From assembly GCA_964016875.1 (NCBI GenBank), contig OZ024726.1, forward strand, positions 32,663,503-32,727,502: DNA of 64,000 nt, given 5' to 3'. Origin of the DNA: Fallopia convolvulus (lineage: Eukaryota > Streptophyta > Magnoliopsida > Caryophyllales > Polygonaceae). Below, in pieces: positions 20,967 to 30,306 of the stretch. The first letter of the stretch is position 1, and every line of letters starts with the position of its first letter. The position numbers and the translations under genes were made by a program. Below the pieces are notes generated by a model. That model was not told the DNA's origin. It searched no databases and worked only from the letters and a program-made list of their open reading frames with translations.

Positions 20967-22139
20967 TTGATCTACAAAATAATTTGATTTTTCCAAGATA
21001 AGATCCACTCAAAATAGATAGGCAAGAGACCCCTTGGTCTCGAAATAACCCTCAGAATTATTTGTTAACCACCCGATTGGTTCGTTAACGAATCTGGACT
21101 GGTTTATAAACTTTGAGGTTACGCAGGGTCGTTAACGAGCCTGGGTGGGTCGTTAACGAGCTACCGAGAGCCAGTTATCAAAATCCGAATGTCATCCACT
21201 CTAAAATTAAGCAATAAATCAAGAATGCATCCTCTATACTCCTTCACTAGACACACAATCAGGTATACACACCCCATACTTGCTCAATTACCCATCCCGA
21301 ACATGCTAAATTTACCCAAAAATTACCATGGTGGAGATTGAATTCAAACTTCCTAGAACAAGAAAGTTCATGCTTTTCTAATCAAATTTTTGCAATGGAG
21401 AATCTAGCATGAATAACCTTCCCTAGATTTGAGAACAACTAAGCACAACCAAAATTCATGAGCAAAATACAAACATGCAATTCGGTCCCCTCTATAAACA
21501 CCATCCAAATATGAAATTTCTACCCTAAGAACCATGAATCATGCAATAAAGAGTTAGGGTTTAGAAATCATACCGGAAGATTGAGAAATTGGAGAACAAA
21601 GAATCGAATTTAGGTGGTTAACGAGCTTTGGATCTCGTCGGTGGGAAAACTGGTTTCCGGCTTCGGTAACGAGGTCGTTTTCCGACGGTCGGTGGAGTGG
21701 AGAATTCCGATCGGTGGTGAAGATCTTCGGTAGAATTTTGAGGGATTTGGAGTTTGGGATTTGAGAGTAGGATTTTTTTGAGAGTTTAGAAGGGTTAAAT
21801 AGGAGAGGGTAGAAATAGGAGGGGGGGGGGGTAGCGGCGACGGCTAGGGTAGATAGAAGAAGGGTATAAGATAGAAGATAGACTAGGGTAAAATAAAAAC
21901 TTACCTGCCCCTGTCGGTTCACTAGACCGGGTCGTTAACGACCCTGGGTGGGTCGTTAACGAGCCGTCGTAGCCTCCTTGAGTGATTTTCGAGCCCTTTC
22001 TCCTGCATCTTGTTAGCTTAAAATTTTATCCTATTTTTTCTATCGTAAAAACTACTAAAAAGAACTCAAAAGAAAGCTAGGAAAAAGAATCTAAAAAGAA
22101 AAGAAAATTCTAGTCTATACTAAAAGCGGGTTGCCTCCC
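20967..22139 (-). other. G1 noncoding spacer with paired palindromes
   Basis: No gene. It carries TCGTTAACGA pairs starting at 21129/21150 and 21932/21953, both spaced 21 bp, plus single copies near 21080, 21615 and 21665. A poly-G run is at 21821-21830. Near 22128-22170 the minus strand reads GACGTTAAAAATACCGCTTA then GGGAGGCAACCCG, the block that follows integrase in many Athila elements; here it follows protease directly. Confidence 0.65.
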
Positions 22140-24023
22140 GTAAGCGGTATTTTTAACGTCGTCAGCCCGACGTACTTACCTTGTTCAAGGTGGCTCCTTT
22201 GCAGCTATGTTGGGGTCTTTTGGTACCCCATACTTAGTGTTGTAGGCATTATTCGCTTGAGTCACTAAATTAGGTCTCTTTTCTTCTATCAGTATGCCCA
22301 GTATTCTTACATGATGGTTAGTGAAATCCGAAAACCAAGGTGGTTTAGACTCCTCTGTAGCACATATAACGGGGCATGGTGTAGGAACAAAGTATGAAGA
22401 ATAGTCATAACTAGCATTAGCGAGTTTAGAGTACTCACCTTGATTATACCCTTACATGTGGGACTCGATGGTGGGGCAATGAGGTTCGGTAGGGACTTGT
22501 ATGAAATTCTCTTCCGTTTTGGTATTTGAAGGAGGCTCGGTAGGATCAGCTATGTCGAGTTCTGGCTGGGTCAACTCGATTTGTGCAACCGTAGTTGGGT
22601 CGTTGGCATTTTGATCCAGGCTGAATTCCACGCATTCCTCTCCAATATCAAAAGTGAGAAGTCCTTTCCGCACATCAACCCTAGCACCTTCTGTGGCTAA
22701 GAATGGTCGGCCGAGAATTATGGGGACATGAGGGTCTTTAGGCATGTCGAGGACGATGAAATCATTCGGTATAAAGAATTTCCCGACTTGAATAGGATAG
22801 TCGTCCACGACTCCTGTGGCCTTGACACATGATCCGTCTGCCATGTAGAGGTTCATATCTACCGGCTCTAGTGGTCCCATGTTAGATTTTGACCAGATTG
22901 AGAGAGGGAGTAAACTAGCACTGGCTCCCAGATCACATAAAGCTTTGAACTTGTGGTCGCCTATGCCGATCATTATTGCAAATCTCCCTGGGTCTCCGAG
23001 CTTTTCTGGTAGAGCTATAGATCGGACTTCATCTTGTATCTCGGTAATGGATCTTTTCCTGCTAAGAATATCTTTCAAAAATTTCGTGTAAGCCGACATT
23101 TCGCTTAGGGCCTCAGCGAATGGGATGGAAATATTAATGCCTTGAAGAATCTTTATGAAACGCTTGAACTTACTCTCAGTAGAGTCCACAGATTTCTTAG
23201 TGGGGAATGGAAGAGATTTCACCATTCTCGGAACCAAGTTAGGTTCGAGAGGTGAAGTTACCGGGTCGACACTAGGGTCGTTAGGTACGCTCGGTGGGTC
23301 GTTACCGACCCTGATGGGGTCGTTAACTAGCCTGGGATTGAGAGGAGGGCTCGGATTAGAAAGTTTACCTGGATTAGGGTCGTTAGATACCCTTGGAGCC
23401 TCGTCTCCATGGTGCGTTGGTTCGGTACTAGCCCTCGCTGGCTCGTTACCGAGGGGAACCGTGGTGTCCTCTTCCGTCTTGTCCTTAGCCTGGACACGCT
23501 CCGGTAATGTCTTTCCGCTCCTAAGGTGTACCGCTGCTATCTGTCCTTTAGGATTCTCTTCAGGACGACCCGGAAGTTGCCCTTGTGGTCTTGGGATTTG
23601 TGCAGCAAGGTTCCCTAGTTGGGAATCAACATTCTTATTCCATACATCGAACTCTCCCCATCTTTTATTTTGGTGGTTAAGGTTATCTTGAACTTCATTA
23701 ACCTTGTTGTGGACTCCATTGATTCTTTCCTGTAACCCTTGTACCCATGATGGTGGCTCCTGATGGTCTGGAGGTCGATAAGGCGCAAGTCGCCATTCCG
23801 GTGGAGGCGCTGCATAATTTGGATTTGGATTCTGATTGCCCCACGTTTGATAGTTGTTTGACATGTCAAAATTTCTAGGCCGGTTCCTCTACGGGCCTCT
23901 CATGTAATTCATCTCAGCAATTGTCTCAGCAGCTCTTACCTGCTCTATGTTAGTGCAAGCAGAAGTACTATGGGCAGCGGAGCCACACTCTTGACAGGAT
24001 TGAGAGGACTTCAGAAAACTTAC
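22140..24023 (-). pseudogene. G1 gag C-terminus, zinc knuckle and aspartic protease
   Basis: From 24018 the minus strand reads a zinc knuckle, CQECGSAAHSTSAC (CX2CX4HX4C), then a Pro/Asn-rich Gag tail. The long frame 23864-22452 (470 codons) follows. It contains QGQLPGRPEENPKGQIAAVH, a heptad-like NDP repeat (RLVNDPIRVGNDPPSVPNDP), then a retropepsin-like domain with FKALCDLGASASLLPLSIW (DLG in place of DTG, as common in Athila), YPIQVGKF and VPIILGRPFLAT. After the TAG at about 22452, the frame continues to about 22200 (KPPWFSDFTNHHVRILGI... KYGVPKDPN), then coding ends with no RT. A stop upstream at about 23890 splits the knuckle from the protease. Confidence 0.8.
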
Positions 24024-25421
24024 TAATGTCTCTCTATTTGGTGGTGTTTTCATATGTGATTTCCTTCGTAAATATGTTTCTTTTTCCCCTTTTCTTGTGC
24101 GTTTTGTTCCTTTTTAGCCTAGTTCCCGTATTTCTATGAGATTCGGAGACTACGCACCTTTTATGTGTTTTGTAGGTAATTTGGCATGAATCAAGGATCG
24201 ATTTGAAGGAGGGTCGAGACATGGAGCAAAGGCCGAGCTAAAGCGGGAAAGAGAGAAGCAAGCCATGAAGAAGAACAAGAGAAGCCAACTAAGAAGAAGG
24301 TGGAACGAGGTCAGGACCGAGTTGCAACCACGTCGGGCCCGACTTTGAAGTTTCCAACCTCGGACCGAGATGCACAGTAACTCGGGCCTGAGGTCCTCCG
24401 AGTCGGTCACCGAACTACTTGGGCTCCAAGGCACGAATTTGTGGACTTCCACTTTTGCCCCTCATCTAATCAATAAAAGGCCCTCTTGTCTTCTAAGAAG
24501 GGGTTCCCCCACATACACACAAAAGGGGGGTTCCAAGGGAGCCAAAAAGGATACTTGGAGAGCAAGGAGGAAGGAGAGGCGAAGGAGAAGAGAGAGAATC
24601 GGCCAAGGGAGAGGAAAATTGATAGGTTTGGTTGATAGATTAGCTTTGCTTTGTTTTGATCTTGTGGATTTGGAAACCCTTGATTGGAATTTGTGGATTG
24701 CTTTTGATTTGAATGAAACTTTGCTTTGTTTTGAGATTGATGATGTTGATTGCTTTCCCTTTTGATTTGTTTGCTTTCTTTGTTTGCCTTATGGAGTAGA
24801 TCTCCTTGATCTTGGGTTATGGGGGAAAACCCTACCTAGGTTTGGGCTAGAAACCCCAATTCCATAGCCTTGAGTGCTTGATCTAAGGAACCCACTCTAC
24901 ATAGAGCTACAATTCCTTGCGAAAGTTGGGAATCAAGGCTTGTGATTGGCAAAGTAGCGAAAGTGAACATGTGTCAATCTCAAGACCTTGCTTCGAAGGG
25001 GATTTCCCCAATGATCGATGTGTAGAAGTGGTTGGAACGAGGGCGAAAGCACTCGATCCTAGTCCGATCATCACTCATTGCTTGAATTGGGGTGGATAAG
25101 CCTTAATCTACTAGAGAAGGAACCCAAAAGCCCAAGATCTGCTTTTAATCTGTGAAGTTCGACAAACCCAGATACCTCGGGCCCGACTTACCCTACGTCG
25201 GTCCTGACTTCCTATTGTCGCCAACATCGGGCCCGACGTGACCTCAGTGTCGGTCCCGACTGTTTTCTTTGTTTTCCTTTGTTTTATGCTCTCCTTTCTA
25301 GCTCCCTAGTATCTAGGCACATCGATCGAGTAGACTTCCCGAGTGTTCGACACCCACCACGTACTACAACGGGGTCGGGTTATAAATTGTATCTCTTGAC
25401 CCTCGCATCCGAGAGCGATCA
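24024..25421 (+). mobile_element. solo LTR in G1 gag (gypsy type)
   Basis: TAATGTCTCTC...GAGAGCGATCA, 1,398 bp, flanked by CTTAC on both sides (24019-24023, 25422-25426). The empty-site sequence is seen in G2 gag at about 52764. A plus-strand promoter-like AATCAATAAAAGGCCC near 24466 supports plus orientation. It is rich in TCGGGCCCGA/TCGGTCCCGA palindromes (for example 25177 and 25198, 21 bp apart). The first dinucleotide is TA rather than TG. No internal domain remains. Confidence 0.8.
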
Positions 25422-25434
25422 CTTACCTGCTTCT

Positions 25435-26411
25435 TCAGGTGATTAACCTCGTCTTGTAAAAATTGACTTTTAACGTCTGGGTCAACTTCTTCTCGGTTAG
25501 GCACGTAGAGACGTTTCTGAGGTTGGGGGTTTGCTGGGTTCCATACATGGCATCATAATTGGACAGCTTATCCAGCAATTCCCATGCAGCCGTAGGGTCC
25601 ATCTCTATAAAACCGCACGCTGTATGCGTGTTGATGCGGTTCTTGGTCTCTGCGTTGATACCCTGGAAAAAGATTTCTTGAAGAACATATAAAGGTTGCC
25701 CATGAGTGGGGCACTGTCTAAGCATTTCTTTAAATCTTTCCCATGTTTCAAAAAAAGTCTCATTAGGCAGCTGGTGATAGGAGGTGATGCGTTTTCTCAA
25801 CTCCGTTGTCTTGGCAGGAGGGAAGAACTTTGCAAGAAATTGATCGTACAAGTTCTTCCAAGTCCTGATAGACTTAGGAGGTAAGCTCTCCAACCAGCTC
25901 AGGGCCTTTTGCAGCAAGAGACCACCTGAAAGCTTTTAATAGAACATATTCAAGTGAGAAACCTTCAGCAGCTATGGTGTCACATAAATCAAGAAAATTT
26001 CTAATATGTTCCATAGGGCACTCAGTAGGTTTCCCTTCAAACTGAGCCCGTTTTTATCAAGGATATAAATTGAGATTTAATCTCAAATGGTTTCTCTATC
26101 TCCGGAAGCATGATTGGTGATTCTGGCACCCTCAGTTCTGGATGCATGTATTGTTTGGCGTTCCTCGGATAGACATTCAACCCTTCCTGTAGACGAGCAT
26201 TGTTAGCTCGTTGACGCTCAGCCTCAGCAGCGGCGTCTTCCTTCTCGGTTTTCAATGCCTCCATCTGGTTTTGGAGGACTTCCAACTAACGAGCCATCTC
26301 TTCAGGTGTGGCCATGGCTCGGTTCTCTCGGCGTCTACGGTGCAGGGAACGTTCAGGTTCTGAATAATAACCAGCGTTGTCAAATTCGAGCCTTCGACGT
26401 CCTAGCGACAT
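25435..26411 (-). pseudogene. G1 gag N-terminal and capsid part
   Basis: ATG at 26411 opens MSLGRRRLEFDNAGYYSEPE, then a basic and coiled region (RAMATPEEMAR, stop, LEVLQNQMEALKTEKEDA), then VYPRNAKQYMHPELRVP. A frame slip near 26055 interrupts it. From 25917 the retrotransposon-gag domain reads ALSWLESLPPKSIRTWKNLY, FETWERFKEMLRQCPTHG and FIEMDPTAAWELLDKLSNYD. The G2 copy at 52878-53744 is uninterrupted across the same part, showing which changes are breaks. Gag forms the virus-like particle. Confidence 0.8.
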
Positions 26412-26503
26412 ACGCAGAGAAAACAGACAAAGAAAACAAAAATTAAAAACAAAAATGGGGTCGGGCTATTCCCAGACCCACAAATAAACAAACAAACTCG
26501 TTC

Positions 26504-26522
26504 TTCCCCGGCAACGGCGCCA
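26504..26522 (-). promoter_or_regulatory. G1 primer binding site (tRNA-Asp type)
   Basis: Minus strand TGGCGCCGTTGCCGGGGAA, three bases inside the 5' LTR (which ends at 26526). This is the tRNA-Asp-type primer site used by Athila and relatives. Confidence 0.85.
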
Positions 26523-26525
26523 ATT

Positions 26526-28012
26526 TGTTGACGGGCCTCTACTCTGGACAACAAAAAAATTTATAAGTCAAGACCCCGCTGAATATAGGGGAGTCAGAAT
26601 CGTTCCACGAGAAGCAAGGTTGTTTGTCTATCGACTACTAACAATAAAAATCAAACAAAAACAAGCAAAACACTCACAAGCAGCCTCGTTAACGACTTCG
26701 TCAGGGTCGTTAACGAACCACCGCAAACAACTGACTAAAAATAACGACCTAAACAGGTTCGGTACCGAGGCTATGAACTCAGTAACGAATATAACTTAAG
26801 AGAATTCAAATAAAAACAAGATCTAGGACAAGGGTCACCACAACATAGTCATGCATATAAACTCGTAAGAAGATAAGATCATGCCTTTAAATAGATAAAT
26901 TCATCAACTTTCATTGACTAGCAAGCAAGTTAATCTACTTTCATAAATTAATTCACTCAATCGCTTGTTTTGGATCTAAAGCTTGAAAACTTTCGCATTC
27001 AAACAATATCAACCTTCAAGTTTATAACTTTTTCTCTCAATCAAGTCAAAAACTCAAATCGCCTTAACTTTCATCTAGGTATAAGCACAACAAGCAATCT
27101 CAAAGATAGATAAAAGGCCTTCAACACATCATCTTACTCATCAATCCATGCATAACTATGCCGGGTTTCAACCCCGACCCTAGAAAAGAAAACTACTCAC
27201 TACTCATAACTAAGAAACAAATAAATTCAACAAAATAGAACATTGAAAACAAAATACTACTCAAATTAATAAGAAAATATCGTCTTACAGAAATTCAAAA
27301 GAAACCAAAAAAATACAAAACACCGAATCAAAACCACGACTAACGACCCCGGTAACTCTCGTCCACCGAGCTCGATCTTGATCTCCGATCCTTCTCGTCT
27401 CTCTCGGCTCTTCCTCTTCTCTCTACTTCTTTTCTCCCCTCTCTAGGCTAGATAAAAGGGTATTTATACTAATAGGGCTAGAAAATAAAAAAACTAAAAG
27501 ATAAAAACTTTCCTAAAAAGATATAAATTAACTCTAAAAAGATAGAAATAAAATCTAGAAAGATAACAAGACCTAAAATACATAATATATAACCCTAAAA
27601 CTTATTAAAAACATATACTACCGACACGGAAATAAATTCTCGCACAGGATCGGTGGACCATCACTAATATTCCTCGAAAACCCTATCTCGTAGCCTCGTT
27701 AACGAGCCCTCACAACCTCGTTAACGAGCCTGGGCTTGGTTTCTTCAACACTTCTTCTTCAAAAAAGCTCCAACTTCAACTCAGTTATCTTGTATTTCTC
27801 CGTCCTTCATCATAGCACTCCAAATTCAGCTCCAAACAACACTGTTTCCTTGCTAAAACCTACAAAAATACATAAAACGGAGTAGCTTCCATACTTTTCA
27901 CAAAATATGCAAAACTATCCAAAAACACACAAAACTAACCCTAAACTTTTCAAAACTAGTCCTAATAAACTAAGAAAACATACTAAAAACTATACCAAAA
28001 ATACGAACATCA
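26526..28012 (-). repeat. G1 5' LTR
   Basis: 1,487 bp copy of 16196-17682. It carries TCGTTAACGA palindromes in pairs (about 26686/26707 and 27704/27726). On its right it runs straight into a second copy of the element's 3' noncoding region instead of host DNA. Confidence 0.88.
27461..27468 (-). promoter_or_regulatory. TATA box of G1 5' LTR
   Basis: Minus-strand TATAAATA within GTATAAATACCC, followed downstream by pyrimidine-rich leader sequence, about 0.9 kb before the LTR end. The same box is at 54789-54796 in G2. Confidence 0.55.
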
Positions 28013-29659
28013 AAATACCCCATACTTAGACTTGCTTGTCCTCAAGCAATCATTAAACATATATCAAAACCAAACAAACATACTCATCAAGACATAGCCA
28101 TTATCTAAAAACAACATCAACACATAGAAGAAAATTAACAAATGATTATTAATGTCATCACACATATATGCACCAAATAGACATAAGAAAATACAATCCA
28201 ACCTCACAAGGGATAATAATGTGTTTCACTCAACTCTCAAGTGTTTGGGCTTATAAATTCAATCTCTCAACTCATCTTATATACAAAAACTGATAGAAAT
28301 TGGAACTTATATCACCAAAACTCTCCACCCAAGATTTGTCAAAACAAGCAAAAATCATCGAGAGAACTTAGGGGGCTCAATGAAAAACTTCAAAGAAGCT
28401 TCCATTCGGCCGGGTTGTAATGGGGCTCGGTAATAACAAATGGGTGTGGAAAATATTTTGGCTATGTGGTGCTAATAATATCCGGGAATCAAAGACTCCT
28501 AAAAAACTCACATAACATCAAAACTTCTCATAAAAGATATACCAAACTCACTCAACATTATGCACTTATTCTTCACTCACCCAACATATCCTAGAAAGTC
28601 TCACATAATAACTCAAAAGAATCTCTGATTTATCTATATAAACACAGATGCACTTCTTACTTCTTCCTTTTATTCAGCTCATTTTTTTTCTTATTTTACT
28701 CCCCTCGCAACCTCGTTAACGAACCCACAAGGGTCGTTAACGAACTTCATCGTGTACTCCTCAATTTTCTTAACAACTTTCTTTCAACCATCAATCTTAT
28801 TTCGTGCATTTTTTGTACCAAGAGATCTTTCTTTTTACAGCTTAAAAACAAGAGACTTCCAATCTACCCTTCCCAATAATCCCTCAATTTCAAACCAAAC
28901 ATAACATTACACTCAACAAAACATACCTCTCCAATCTAAGTCCTAATCTCCGGATAGGGTCAAGCTTATCTCGGCTAGGGAACAATTTTGTGGAGCTATA
29001 AATAAAAGGCTTCAGGCTCAAGTTGGTTGTCAAAAAGAGGGCTTATGAAAATAAGTTCTCTATCATCTGATTCTCACAAGTAATGAACTCATATCTCATA
29101 TAGGTCTCAAATAATAGATAACCATCACAATTCCAAGAGATAATATGCATATAAAGAGTAAAATCACACAAGAAAAGAAGAGGGATTTTGGATGTTCTCC
29201 CTATAAGGCCAAAAATAACTCATAAGGTAAAAATTTTTGTTGGATTGCATCACTTATGCTATAAAGTATATGTGATCAATTTCATCAAATGCTATTCCTT
29301 CTAAAAAAACAACTTCATAACAAGAATCCGGCTATACTATCAAAAACATGCTTGCAAGGATTTATATGATCATGCTAGAAACTACTATCATATAACCTAA
29401 GAAAGGGATATCTATCAATTCTAAAACTCTTTTTTTAGAATTTTTCAAAATTTTCAAAAATTTTTTTTCAAATTTTTCATGGAACAAAGAACTACTTAAA
29501 ACAAACAAAACACATAAGTCAACGAGACACAAGACAAACAAGTTTTTCTACTTTCTCCCACCCCATACTTAAAATTACAGTGTCCCCACTGTAAGAAAAA
29601 TAAGAAGAAGGAAAGAAATAGAAAAGAAAACAACAAAATTAAACAAGAAAAGAAAAACA
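28013..29659 (-). repeat. second copy of the G1 3' noncoding region (truncated neighbour)
   Basis: Nearly identical to 17683-19307, starting with the polypurine tract AAGTATGGGGTATTT next to the LTR. It retains a palindrome pair at 28713/28734 (21 bp apart), of which only one copy survives in the left region (near 18390). It ends abruptly at 29659 against Sirevirus X accessory-ORF coding. Confidence 0.82.
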
Positions 29660-30301
29660 TATTTTTCTTGTCCCATCCTTGAAACTTGAGAAGTTCTCAG
29701 AATTCCTCCAAGTCATGCCCTTTCAAAAACTCTTCATCGATCACTAGAGAAGCGACAACCCTTTTTGAAACCTTCTTGGAACTAGCCTCAGGTTCCATTG
29801 GGAGTTTCCCTTTTGCTTTGGCAGACTTCAGGTCAGTCTCCACTTCTTCTTCCAATTCCTCCTCCTCTTCATCACCATCACCACCAGACTCCTTCTTTTC
29901 TTCTTCCTCGACCTCTTCAGACTCAGAGCCAGCCTCCTCCTCTTCTTCTTCTTCAGGATCTTCTTCCTCAGAGGACTCCTGAGCCACCTGTTTCTTTGAA
30001 ACGGTGGAGCGAAGGTTGTACTTGGTTCCTGAGGGAGCGAGTTGGAACGAGTTGTGTCTTGGATACCATAGACATAACCCATCGTTCCCTTTCAAGTAGC
30101 GCAAAATTCTTTTCACTTCTTTCATATGTGTTTCTTTAGGATTGGCCTGGAATCTAGCACAAAGACACACACTGAACATAATATCTGGCCGACTGGCTGT
30201 TAGGTAGAATAGGGAACCAATCATTCCATGGTACATCGTTTGATCAACATCAACACCATTAAGATCAGCATCAAGACGAGTATTAGGAGAAATAGGAGTA
30301 T
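29660..30301 (-). pseudogene. Sirevirus X: RT C-terminus fused to accessory ORF
   Basis: The minus-strand frame starts within RT (FDTPISPNTRLDAD, MIGSLFYLTASRPDIMFSVC, LKGNDGLCLWYPRHNSFQL) and passes without a stop into APSGTKYNLRSTVSKKQ, a long Glu/Ser/Asp-rich acidic stretch, then a piece like Y's accessory protein (VVASLVIDEEFLKGHDLEEF). RNase H, which should follow LCLWYPR (compare Y), is deleted, as is the start of the accessory ORF. The deletion is in frame, leaving a 205-codon chimera. The frame stops at 29697, and similarity continues to the G1 junction. Confidence 0.8.
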
Positions 30302-30306
30302 CAAAA

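Larger units (their letters stand above)
16196..29659 (-). mobile_element. Athila-like, pol-less gypsy element G1 with partial tandem copy
   Basis: LTRs of 1,487 bp lie at 16196-17682 and 26526-28012 (TGTTGACGGG...GAACATCA on the plus strand). The tRNA-Asp-type primer site is at 26504-26522. On the minus strand the order is gag, protease, noncoding, Athila-type ORF, long 3' noncoding region, LTR. There is no RT, RNase H or integrase. To the right of the 5' LTR, 28013-29659 repeats the 3' noncoding region (17683-19307), so the locus is LTR-interior-LTR plus a truncated neighbour, as unequal recombination would leave. There is no target duplication at the outer ends. A solo LTR (24024-25421) interrupts gag. 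LTR divergence is roughly 2% by eye. Confidence 0.85.

Noticed and set aside
23155..23691. Plus-strand 178-codon frame rich in GSL repeats
   Set aside because: Antisense of the gag NDP heptad repeat. The minus frame has the protease and knuckle.
29686..29982. Plus-strand Ser-rich open frame
   Set aside because: It is the antisense of the acidic Glu/Asp stretch of the Sirevirus X accessory ORF. Ser runs are GAG/GAA codons read backwards.
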